Shown: piece by piece, positions 18,999 through 26,615 of the stretch | Numbering within the stretch: position 1 is the first letter of the stretch | Layout: each line of letters begins with the position of its first letter | Assembly (NCBI GenBank): GCA_024709165.1 | Contig: JANJXF010000089.1 | Location: forward strand, 1 to 38,469 | Source of the DNA: Thiobacillus sp. | Lineage (GTDB): Bacteria; Pseudomonadota; Gammaproteobacteria; Burkholderiales; Thiobacillaceae | DNA: 38,469 bases | Direction of reading: 5' to 3' | Notes under the pieces: generated by a model | What the model was told of the DNA's origin: nothing | Seen by the model: only the letters and a program-made list of their open reading frames with translations | The model's database searches: none | Made by a program: the position numbers and the translations under genes

Positions 18999-20450
18999 GT
19001 GTATCCGAAGACGCTTCGCCGTATCGCGTTCGCCGCGGCCGGCGCGCTGGCGCTAAGCCATTGCGCGCAGAACCCGGTCACGGGCGACAAGGATTTCGTG
19101 CTGATGTCCGAGGCGCAGGAAATCCAGATGGGTCTGCAGGCCCACAAGGACGTGCTGAAGGAATATCCGGCGCTGGAGAACGTCGCGTTGCAGGCCTACG
19201 TGACCGAAGTGGGCCTGCGCCTGGCGCAGCAGAGCCATCGGCCGCAGCTGAAATGGCATTTCACGGTGGTGGACAGCCCGGACGTCAACGCCTTTGCGCT
19301 GCCCGGTGGCTACGTCTACATCACACGAGGCATCATGGCCTACCTGAATTCGGAAGCCGAGCTCGCTGGGGTGATCGGCCACGAGATCGGCCACGTGACC
19401 GCGCGTCACGGTGTGCGTCAGCAAAGCGCACAGACCGCGGCGGGTCTGGGGGCGGTGCTCGGTTCGGTGCTGGTGCCGGGACTGGGCAACCGGGCCGGTG
19501 CAAACCTGCTGCAGACGCTGGCGCAGGCGTGGACGGCTGGCTATGGGCGCGATCACGAACTGGAGTCCGACCGCCTCGGCGCGCAGTATCTCGCGCGATC
19601 GGGTTATGCGCCGCGGGCAATGATCGACGTCATCGGCGTGCTGAAAAACCAGGAGGTGTTTGCGGCGGAACAGGCGAAGCGCGAGGAGCGCCAGCCGCGC
19701 AGCTATCACGGCACCTTCGACACCCACCCGAGTAACGACGTCCGCCTGAAGCAGGTAGTGGGCGAGGCGGACAAGTACGTGGTGGTGGCGCCGCGCGAGG
19801 GCCGGAACGAATACCTGCAGCAACTGGCAGGCGTGGTGTTCGGCGACAGCCCGGAACAGGGGCTGATCCGCAACAATCAACTGCTGCACCCGGCGCTTGG
19901 CCTCGCCATGCAGTTTCCGCCCGGCTGGCGGGTGGACAACCGGCCCGACCGGGTCGTCGCGCTGAGCCCGAAGGGCGATGCGCTGGTGGAGCTGCGGCCG
20001 GGCCCGCGCAACGACCGACCACTGGAAACCCTGCAGAAGGGCCTCAAGCTCGACGCCGGCACGCGCTACGATACCGGCCGCTTGAGTGGCCACCCGGCGG
20101 CGTTCGCTGCGGGGGCGCAGCAGGGGAAGCCTGTCCTCGTCGCCGCCGTGGTTTTCAAGGACACCCAATATCTCGTCGCCGCCATGGCGCGCGACAAGTC
20201 CGTATACGACCGCGAACGGGTCAGGTTGCGCAACGCGCTCAACAGCTTCCGCGCGCTGACCGCGGCAGAAGCGAATGAAGCGAGGCCATATCGACTGCGG
20301 CTCGTCACGGCGCAGCCTGGCACGACCATGGCCGGGCTGGCGCGGCAGTCGCCGCTGGGCGCTACGGCCGAGAGCCAGTTGCGCCTGATGAATGCCCTGT
20401 ACCCCGGCGGCGAGCCGCAAGCGGGACAGCTCATGAAAATTGTCCAATGA
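18999..20450 (+). CDS. M48 family metalloprotease, probable lipoprotein (BepA/YfgC-like)
   Basis: A 483-residue periplasmic zinc protease. The GTG start at 18999 gives a basic-hydrophobic signal peptide ending in ALSHC, so Cys22 is a likely lipid attachment site; His at -1 is unusual for a lipobox. The zinc motif HEIGH is at residues 128-132, with the third ligand probably Glu187 in HELESDRLG. The C-terminal part (about 280-483) is a domain common in this family, ending in a LysM-like segment (LRLMNALYPGGEPQAGQLMK) that may touch peptidoglycan. BepA-type proteases act in outer-membrane protein quality control; that role is inferred from family. It follows the L31 terminator and probably has its own promoter. 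Confidence 0.9.
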   Translation: MYPKTLRRIAFAAAGALALSHCAQNPVTGDKDFVLMSEAQEIQMGLQAHKDVLKEYPALENVALQAYVTEVGLRLAQQSHRPQLKWHFTVVDSPDVNAFALPGGYVYITRGIMAYLNSEAELAGVIGHEIGHVTARHGVRQQSAQTAAGLGAVLGSVLVPGLGNRAGANLLQTLAQAWTAGYGRDHELESDRLGAQYLARSGYAPRAMIDVIGVLKNQEVFAAEQAKREERQPRSYHGTFDTHPSNDVRLKQVVGEADKYVVVAPREGRNEYLQQLAGVVFGDSPEQGLIRNNQLLHPALGLAMQFPPGWRVDNRPDRVVALSPKGDALVELRPGPRNDRPLETLQKGLKLDAGTRYDTGRLSGHPAAFAAGAQQGKPVLVAAVVFKDTQYLVAAMARDKSVYDRERVRLRNALNSFRALTAAEANEARPYRLRLVTAQPGTTMAGLARQSPLGATAESQLRLMNALYPGGEPQAGQLMKIVQ

Positions 20451-20463
20451 GTGCGCTGTGCTG

Positions 20464-22014
20464 ATGTTCACCAGGCTTTCCCCGGCGCACGCCGGCCTGC
20501 TGCTGCTGTGTGCGGCCTGGGTCGTGCCGGGACTGACCGGCCACGCACCGTGGAAAGGCGGCGACGGCGATCACTTCGTGACGCTGTGGCTGTGGCTGCA
20601 ACAGGGCGTGGCGCTCGGCGATGCGCCGCCGCTGTATTTCTGGACGGCTGCGGCCACGGCCTGGCTCACTTCGCCTTTTCTTGCCCTCGCCGACGGCGCG
20701 CGTCTCGCCTCGGGCGTGTTCGTTGCTCTGGCCCTGTGGTTCACCGCACGGGCGGCGCAGGCGCTGTACGGCGCCGAACACCGCTGGGCCGCCACGCTGG
20801 TGCTGATGGGCAGCGTCGGCCTTCTGGTGCGCGGGCACGAACTCAACGCACACACTGCACAGCTCGCTGCCGCGGCCATCATGCTGGACGGCATCGCGCG
20901 CCTGCCGCAGGGACGCCGCGGCGGCGAACTCCTCACGCTGGGCGCAGTCTTGCTGCTGCTGGCCGGCGGCACCGCCGAGGCCGCGCTGTTTCTGGCCCTG
21001 GCCGCGGCGCTGGCGGTACGGGTCGCGACGCACCGCACCCCGCTCGCGCACCGCGCACTGGCATGGAGCCTCGCCGGCACGCTGGTTTTTGCAGCAGCTT
21101 GGATTGCCTGGCTCGGTGCGCGGCAGGCCACGTTGTCCACCGCGCTCGGCCTGGATCGCTGGATCGATTTCACGAACCTGCGGCCCCTGTATTACCCCGG
21201 CATCCTCGGCTGGTTCGCATGGCCGGCCTGGCCATTCGCAGCGTGGGCGTTGTATCGCGGGCGCCGCGGGTGGCGCACGGCCGCGATCGCGCTACCCGCG
21301 CTGGCGTTCGCCGGCCTGCTGGCGCTTTATGCGTTCATGGCGCACCCAGGAGAGGAACGCGGCCTCGTCCTGCTCCTGCCGCTCAGCCTGCTCGGGGCGG
21401 CCGGCGTGCTCACTCTGCGCCGCGGCGCGGCGAACGCTATGCTGTGGTTCGCGGTGATGTTGTTCGGCTTCATCGCGCTGCTGTTCTGGGCTTACTGGAG
21501 CGCGCACGATCTGGGCGTGCCGGCGCGACTGGCGCGCCGGCTGCTCCGCTTCGGCGTGCCCGATGTCGGCACGCTGCGGCCGTGGGCGCCGGTGCTGGGG
21601 GCGCTCCTCACGCTTGCATGGATCGGGCTTCTGACTCGGGTGCAACGCTCGCCTTTGCGCCCCGCGCTGGTGTGGGCGGCCGGCATGACTTTCATCTGGA
21701 CCCTGCTGCTGGCGCTGTTTCTCGCGCCGCTCGACCGTCGCCTGTCGTACGTGAGCGTCGCGGAAGAATTGGCTGCCCGCGTGCCCCCCGGCGCCTGCGT
21801 CCAGACCTACGACGTGCGTCGCACGCAGCGTCTGCTGCTTGCGTACCACAGCGGGCGCACGCTGGCACCGGCCGATCTCGACTGCGGCTGGCTGCTGCTG
21901 GAAACCCGCACCCGCGGCATCGAGCCGCGCGTGCCGGATACCTGGGTCAAGCAATGGGACGGCGCGCGCCCCGGCGAGCGCACCGACCGCTTCCACCTCT
22001 ATGTGCGCCGCTGA
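20464..22014 (+). CDS. Membrane glycosyltransferase, ArnT/GT39-83-like
   Basis: A 516-residue integral membrane protein with about 11-13 predicted hydrophobic helices. The N-terminal pattern LTGHAPWKGGDGDHF after the first helix, with acidic residues on the first periplasmic loop, is typical of ArnT-type and other GT-C enzymes. These transfer sugars from polyprenyl-phosphate donors to lipid or protein acceptors in the periplasm. The C-terminal periplasmic part holds CVQTYDVRRTQRLLLAYHSG. The start is uncertain: GTG at 20458 or ATG at 20464, both without a strong ribosome site. It begins right after the protease stop and overlaps mobA by 14 bp. Donor and acceptor cannot be told. Confidence 0.8.
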   Translation: MFTRLSPAHAGLLLLCAAWVVPGLTGHAPWKGGDGDHFVTLWLWLQQGVALGDAPPLYFWTAAATAWLTSPFLALADGARLASGVFVALALWFTARAAQALYGAEHRWAATLVLMGSVGLLVRGHELNAHTAQLAAAAIMLDGIARLPQGRRGGELLTLGAVLLLLAGGTAEAALFLALAAALAVRVATHRTPLAHRALAWSLAGTLVFAAAWIAWLGARQATLSTALGLDRWIDFTNLRPLYYPGILGWFAWPAWPFAAWALYRGRRGWRTAAIALPALAFAGLLALYAFMAHPGEERGLVLLLPLSLLGAAGVLTLRRGAANAMLWFAVMLFGFIALLFWAYWSAHDLGVPARLARRLLRFGVPDVGTLRPWAPVLGALLTLAWIGLLTRVQRSPLRPALVWAAGMTFIWTLLLALFLAPLDRRLSYVSVAEELAARVPPGACVQTYDVRRTQRLLLAYHSGRTLAPADLDCGWLLLETRTRGIEPRVPDTWVKQWDGARPGERTDRFHLYVRR

Positions 22015-22570
22015 GCGTGTTGCCGCGGTGATCCTCGCCGGCGGCCAGGGGCGCCGCATGGGCGGTGCCGACAAGGGGCTGATGGAATACCGTGAGCGCC
22101 CGCTGATCGAGTGGGTGCTCGATGCCCTGGCACCGCAGGTCGAGGAAATCCTCATCAGCGCCAACCGCAACCTCGATCGCTACGCGCGCTATGGCCGGCG
22201 TGTGTTGCCCGATACCTTGCCCGATTTTCCCGGTCCTTTGGCCGGCGTGCTCGCTGCGCTCGATGCGGTGGCGGCCGGGTGGCTGCTGGCGGTGCCGTGC
22301 GATACGCCCCACCTTCCCGCCGATCTCGCGCTGCGCCTGCTCGACGCGGCGCAACGCGAGGGGGTGCCGCTCGCGGTTGCGGAAGACCCGGAGCGGACGC
22401 ACCCTAGCTGCTTCGTCGTACGCACCGATCAACGGGCGGATCTGGCCACGTTCCTCGAACGCGGCGAGCGCGCGGTGCGGCGCTGGCAGGCTGGTCTGGC
22501 TTCGGTGAACGTGTGTTTCGACGCGGCGGCGTTCGCCAACCTCAATCGGCCCGCCGACCTTCGCGCCTAG
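22001..22570 (+). CDS. mobA: Molybdenum cofactor guanylyltransferase
   Basis: A 189-residue MobA-type nucleotidyltransferase that joins GMP to molybdopterin to form the bis-MGD precursor used by enzymes such as nitrate reductase. The signature ILAGGQGRRMGGADKGLM starts at residue 11, and the catalytic-metal region AVPCDTPHLP follows. The ATG at 22001 lies 14 bp inside the preceding glycosyltransferase gene, an overlap that implies coupled translation. The length is normal for the family. The gene indicates that the organism uses dinucleotide-type molybdenum enzymes, in keeping with the large Mod region 9 kb away. Confidence 0.92.
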   Translation: MCAAERVAAVILAGGQGRRMGGADKGLMEYRERPLIEWVLDALAPQVEEILISANRNLDRYARYGRRVLPDTLPDFPGPLAGVLAALDAVAAGWLLAVPCDTPHLPADLALRLLDAAQREGVPLAVAEDPERTHPSCFVVRTDQRADLATFLERGERAVRRWQAGLASVNVCFDAAAFANLNRPADLRA

Positions 22571-22715
22571 CCCGGGTATTTCACCAGCCCTCCACTGAGT
22601 GCTTGTCCTGGGCGCTCCATGGTCGTTCAGATAGATCCTCGTAGCCATGACAGGCCATACAGACGCCGGGCAATCAAGTTGCGCAGCGGATGCCGGATGC
22701 GTTCCGGATCGCTTG

Positions 22716-23954
22716 TCAGCACGCGAATTCTTTGATGGGAGTTTCCGGCTTCCTGGCCGGTTCCGCGCATCCGCCCGCGTCGTCGGGCCGCGGGCCGGTC
22801 AGCACCGGCCAGAAACGGAACAGGAAGAGTACCCAGGCCGCCATCCAGCCCAGCGCCGAAATACCCAGGAATAGGTGATTCATCCCGACCCAGGTGAGGA
22901 TCGAGGAGAGCACCCGGACCAGGGTGGCCACCACGATCAGGCCGGCGGCGAGAGGAATCCAACGCCGTCGGTCAAGCCAATAGCCGGCGTGGATGCGTCC
23001 AGCCACGACCATGACCACGAAGATCGCCAGGCTCATGGCGCCAGTCAGCAGCAGATGGCGGCCGGCCGAAACCATCGGCCAGCCGGCCAAAATCGCCGCG
23101 CCGATCAGTCCGTACCCCAAAGCCATCAGCCAGTAGACCACATACGGCAAGAAAACCCAGCGGTTGAGCAGATACCGGCCGATGTGCCAGTCGTTGAGCA
23201 AGTTGAACAGCGCCGCCATCGCGGCCAGGGCCAGCCAGCCGGTGACCGGATTGCCCGGTGCCAGATATTCCGCTGCGGTGAACAGGCCGATGGCGAAGGT
23301 GGCCAGATTGCGGCGCGGCGGCCGGGCCCGGTAGTCGACACCGGTGACGCCCTCCACGTCCAGCATGCCGTTGATCAGACGCATGGAAATGCGGCTCATG
23401 GCGAGCACGATCAGGATCATCAGCACGCCCGCGGCGACGTGCAGCCAGGTCAGAGGGTCGGCGAAATACACGCCGGCCTGGGCGGCGGCCAGCGCCGCGA
23501 GGGCGAACAGAAGGGACAGGTGCGGCCGGCCCGGATCGCGCCAGACGGGCGGCGCGAACAGGCTCAGCAGCCAGGCTGTGAAAGCGAGGTTGAGCGCCGC
23601 CGCCGGCCAGATTCCGAGGCTGCCGGACAGCCAGTAGGCCGCCCGCCCGGCCAGCCAGAGCAGGGTGAGTCCGAGCAACCGGCGCCGGTCGACGATGGCG
23701 CAGCCGGTGAATTCCGGCACGGCGGTGAGCAGGAAGCCCGCCACCGAGGCCATCGCTAAACCGTACAGCAGTTCGTGGGCGTGCCATGCCACCGGCCCGC
23801 CCGGCACGCCGGGCATAGGCAGGCCGCCCGCCAGCATGGCCGTCCAGGCCGCCAGCAGCAGCACGGCGTAGACCGCCGTCGCCAGGTAGAACGGCCGGAA
23901 GCCGCACAGAAACAGCGGATGCGCGGCCAGCCGGGCGAACGCGTCGCGGCTCAT
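22716..23954 (-). CDS. nnrS: NnrS family haem/copper membrane protein
   Basis: A 412-residue protein with about 12 transmembrane helices. NnrS proteins bind haem and copper and protect against, or respond to, nitric oxide in denitrifiers. Family marks include HPLFLCGFRPFYL near residues 12-24, WHAHELLYG near 57-65 and the ARPPRRNLATFA segment in the second half. It is the last gene of a minus-strand run and overlaps the ATPase gene by 4 bases (ATGA), so it is translated together with an ABC importer and a TonB receptor. That coupling suggests the imported compound is needed for, or reacts with, NnrS. Length looks complete. Confidence 0.92.
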   Translation of the reverse strand: MSRDAFARLAAHPLFLCGFRPFYLATAVYAVLLLAAWTAMLAGGLPMPGVPGGPVAWHAHELLYGLAMASVAGFLLTAVPEFTGCAIVDRRRLLGLTLLWLAGRAAYWLSGSLGIWPAAALNLAFTAWLLSLFAPPVWRDPGRPHLSLLFALAALAAAQAGVYFADPLTWLHVAAGVLMILIVLAMSRISMRLINGMLDVEGVTGVDYRARPPRRNLATFAIGLFTAAEYLAPGNPVTGWLALAAMAALFNLLNDWHIGRYLLNRWVFLPYVVYWLMALGYGLIGAAILAGWPMVSAGRHLLLTGAMSLAIFVVMVVAGRIHAGYWLDRRRWIPLAAGLIVVATLVRVLSSILTWVGMNHLFLGISALGWMAAWVLFLFRFWPVLTGPRPDDAGGCAEPARKPETPIKEFAC

Positions 23955-24748
23955 GGCCTGTCCTTCGCCCGTCCGGCGGCGGCCGAGGCCAGCGCCACGA
24001 CCGAGCCGCCAGCCTGCTGCCCGGGCAGGCCGAAGCCGGCGCGCACCGCCGGCTCGTCCATGAACGCCGCCGTGGTGCGGTAGATCCAGCCATCGTCACG
24101 TTGCCCGCGCGGACGGTCCAGTCGGTATTCGCCGACGATGCGGCCGGGCGCCGGCGCCATCATCAGGATGCGGTCGGACAGGCGCACGGCCTCCATCAGG
24201 TCGTGGGTGATGGTCAGCAGGCTGGCCCGGCGGGCGGCGATCTCGCCGAGCAGTAGCGCGTACAGCTCCGCCTTCAGGCCGACGTCGAGGGCCGAGAAGG
24301 GCTCGTCCAGCAGCAGCAGGTCCGGTTCCAGCACGAACGCCCGCGCCAGCGCGACCCGGCTCTGCATACCGCCGGAAAGCTGGTGGGGAAACTTGTCCAG
24401 GTCGGCGTTGGCCAGCCCCAGGCGCAGGCCCATCGTGGCCGCGCGGCGCTCCCGTTCGCGCCGCGCGACGCCCACCGCCTTGAGGCCCAGGGCGATATTG
24501 TCCAGCGCGGTCTGCCACGGCAGCAGGCGGGGCTGCTGGAAGACGCAGGCCGGACGGGCGTAGCCGTTGTCGATGCGGCCCGCACTGGGCCGCTCCAGTC
24601 CGGCGATCAGGTTCAGCAGAGTGGTCTTGCCGCAGCCGGAGGGGCCGACCAGAGCCACCGATTCGCCGGCCGGAAGTTCGAGATCGATGTCCGCGAGCAC
24701 GTCCGCGAGGCCGAAGCGATGGCCGAGGCCTGTGACCCGCAGCGTCAT
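23951..24748 (-). CDS. ABC importer ATPase, nitrate/sulfonate/taurine-type
   Basis: A 265-residue ATPase. Walker A is GPSGCGKT at residues 35-42, the Q-loop is near VFQQPRLLPWQ (69-79), the signature LSGGM is at 124-128, and Walker B LLLLDEP ends near 150. The H-loop follows in LLTITHDLMEAV. The family resembles SsuB/TauB/ThiZ ATPases. The start at 24748 lies inside the end of the permease gene with an ATGA overlap. The C-terminal tail of about 50 residues (RTTAAFMDEPAVRAGFGL) is longer than the core domain needs. Together with the permease and binding protein it forms one importer of unknown substrate. Confidence 0.92.
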   Translation of the reverse strand: MTLRVTGLGHRFGLADVLADIDLELPAGESVALVGPSGCGKTTLLNLIAGLERPSAGRIDNGYARPACVFQQPRLLPWQTALDNIALGLKAVGVARRERERRAATMGLRLGLANADLDKFPHQLSGGMQSRVALARAFVLEPDLLLLDEPFSALDVGLKAELYALLLGEIAARRASLLTITHDLMEAVRLSDRILMMAPAPGRIVGEYRLDRPRGQRDDGWIYRTTAAFMDEPAVRAGFGLPGQQAGGSVVALASAAAGRAKDRP

Positions 24749-25533
24749 AGCGCCGTCCTCCAGTTTTCCACCTCGCGTTTGATCGGCTCCAACACCAGGT
24801 ATTCCGCCGTCAGCAGCAGACCCACGACGGCGGCAATCCAGGCCATTGAGGCGGCGGTGTCGAGATGCGCGCGCGACACCGCCAGCGCTGCGCCGACGCC
24901 GTCCGGCGTGGCCAGCAGCTCGGCCATTACCACGATCTTCCAGGACATGCCCAGGGCGGCGATCCAGGCTGGAAACAGGTAGGAGACGACGTGCGGCAGA
25001 TAGACGTCGGAGAGCGTCATGCGCAGCGGCAGACGGTAGGCATGGGCCACGTCCTTCAGTTGGCCGTCGAGCGTGCGTGCGCCCTGCAATGCGCCGACGA
25101 AGATGATGGGAAAGCAGGCGATGAATACGGTGAACACCGGCGTAGCGTCGCCCGTGCCGAACCATAGCAGGGCCAGCACCAGCCAGGCGATGGGCGGCAT
25201 GCCCACCAGCACGGTGACGATGGGGCGCGACATCACCGACGCGGTCACCGACAGACCGGCCAGGAGTCCGAGTACGCTGCCGGCGGCCAGCGACAGAGCG
25301 AAGCCGGTCAGCGCGCGCTTCGCCGTGACGGCCAGCTCGGGCCAGGCGGCGCCCGCGTCGACGAGGGCGCCGAGCTGCACAAAGGTCGCCAGCGGCCCCG
25401 GCAGCACCAGATCGCCGTAGATCTGGCTGCCCCAGTCCCACAGTGCCAGGAACATGAACAGGCTGGCCAGCGCGCCCCAGCCGCTCCACAGGTAGGCGGG
25501 GATGCCGGCGAACCAGGCGCGCAGCAGGTTCAT
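24745..25533 (-). CDS. ABC importer permease, SsuC/TauC-like
   Basis: A 262-residue inner-membrane permease with about six hydrophobic helices of the binding-protein-dependent transport family. The cytoplasmic coupling (EAA-like) loop is seen in HAYRLPLRMTLSDVYLPHV, and the MPPIAWLVLALLWFGTG segment is typical of nitrate/sulfonate/taurine-type permeases. The start at 25533 overlaps the binding-protein stop by 4 bases, and its stop overlaps the ATPase start by 4 bases. It should pair with that ATPase as a homodimeric channel. The substrate is unknown. Confidence 0.92.
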   Translation of the reverse strand: MNLLRAWFAGIPAYLWSGWGALASLFMFLALWDWGSQIYGDLVLPGPLATFVQLGALVDAGAAWPELAVTAKRALTGFALSLAAGSVLGLLAGLSVTASVMSRPIVTVLVGMPPIAWLVLALLWFGTGDATPVFTVFIACFPIIFVGALQGARTLDGQLKDVAHAYRLPLRMTLSDVYLPHVVSYLFPAWIAALGMSWKIVVMAELLATPDGVGAALAVSRAHLDTAASMAWIAAVVGLLLTAEYLVLEPIKREVENWRTAL

Positions 25534-26615
25534 GGCCTGCCGCCCGCGGCGGGGGCGTAATAAAACCCGTCGTCCGGCAGCTTGCCGCCCAGCAGCGCCG
25601 GCTGTTTCGCATGCAGCCGCCGGAAGAAGGTGTCCAGTTCCGGCCGCGCCTCGGCGGCGGAGACGAAGCGCATCTGACTGACGGCCACGGAATCGGCCAC
25701 TGCCTCGGGCGTCAGCATATCGACGCGTTTGGCGACCAGCTTGCCGCACTCGTTCGCATGCGTCTGGCACCAGGTCAGCGAGGCGGCGTAGGCGGCCTGG
25801 AAGCGCGCCACCAGGTGCGCGTCCGTCCGCGCGCGGCCCAGTGCGGCGATGCCCGCCTGCGGCAGGCGCGCCTCGGTCTTGAACACGCGACCCCATTCCT
25901 TCTGCAGGTCCACGCTGCGATACAGCTCCGGCGCGACGAGGCTGACCGGGAAGGAGCGGGTTTTGCGCAGAGCCGTGGAGACCGCCGGTTCCGCCAGCAA
26001 AGCGTGATCGACGCGGCGCATCACCAGGAGCTGCATCGCGTCCAGCGGGCTGGCGACGTAGCGCAGCTTGAAGTCGCGGCGCGGGTCGATGCCCTGCGCT
26101 TCCGCCAGCAGGCCGAAGACGATGTCCGGCATGTCGGCGCGGAAGGGCAGGGCGATCTCCTTGCCCTTGAAACCCGCCAAGGTCTTCAAGGTCGGGTCGC
26201 GCGAGACCATCCACAGCACGCCCCAGGTGGAGACGTTGAGGAGGCTCAGCCTGACGCCCCGGTTGTACAGGTTGGCGGCCACGTTGGTGGGCATGGCGAT
26301 GAAGTCCGCCTTGCCTTCCAGCGCGAGCACCCGCAACTGGTCCGGGTCTTTCCAGGCCACGAACTCGACCTGGTCGGCGACGTCCTTCAGCGCCCCACTC
26401 TCGACCATGTGGATGAGCGGGTTGGAGACCGAGGCGTAGGGCCCGGCCAGGACGAGTTTGGGCAGCTTCGCGGCCTGGGCGGCGCCGGCCAGCAGCAGAA
26501 ACGCAAGGACGATCGCGACATGCAGCAGGCCGGATATGCCCGCGCCCCCGTTTGCGGGGGCGGGGCGCGCGGCGGCGCGGGAGAGGGCGCCGTTCGCTGT
26601 CGAGCCGATACGCAT
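25530..26615 (-). CDS. ABC importer substrate-binding protein, NMT1/SsuA-like
   Basis: A 361-residue periplasmic protein with a long N-terminal region whose hydrophobic signal peptide runs to about residue 48 (ends GAAQA). The mature part begins KLPKLVLAGPYASVSNPLIH and has the two-lobed periplasmic-binding fold pattern of the NMT1/SsuA/TauA superfamily, including GKADFIAMPTNVAANLYNRG and GFKGKEIALPFRADMPDI. These features do not fix the ligand. Its ATG shares one base with the TonB receptor stop (TGATG), a strong sign that both act on the same compound, first across the outer and then the inner membrane. Confidence 0.88.
   Translation of the reverse strand: MRIGSTANGALSRAAARPAPANGGAGISGLLHVAIVLAFLLLAGAAQAAKLPKLVLAGPYASVSNPLIHMVESGALKDVADQVEFVAWKDPDQLRVLALEGKADFIAMPTNVAANLYNRGVRLSLLNVSTWGVLWMVSRDPTLKTLAGFKGKEIALPFRADMPDIVFGLLAEAQGIDPRRDFKLRYVASPLDAMQLLVMRRVDHALLAEPAVSTALRKTRSFPVSLVAPELYRSVDLQKEWGRVFKTEARLPQAGIAALGRARTDAHLVARFQAAYAASLTWCQTHANECGKLVAKRVDMLTPEAVADSVAVSQMRFVSAAEARPELDTFFRRLHAKQPALLGGKLPDDGFYYAPAAGGRP

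Noticed and set aside
22571-22715. Short minus-strand stretch that reads like a protein tail (RHPLRNLIARRLYGLSW)
   Set aside because: It has no start or ribosome site outside nnrS, is under 35 codons, and shows no recognisable family; the gap between mobA and nnrS is left unannotated.
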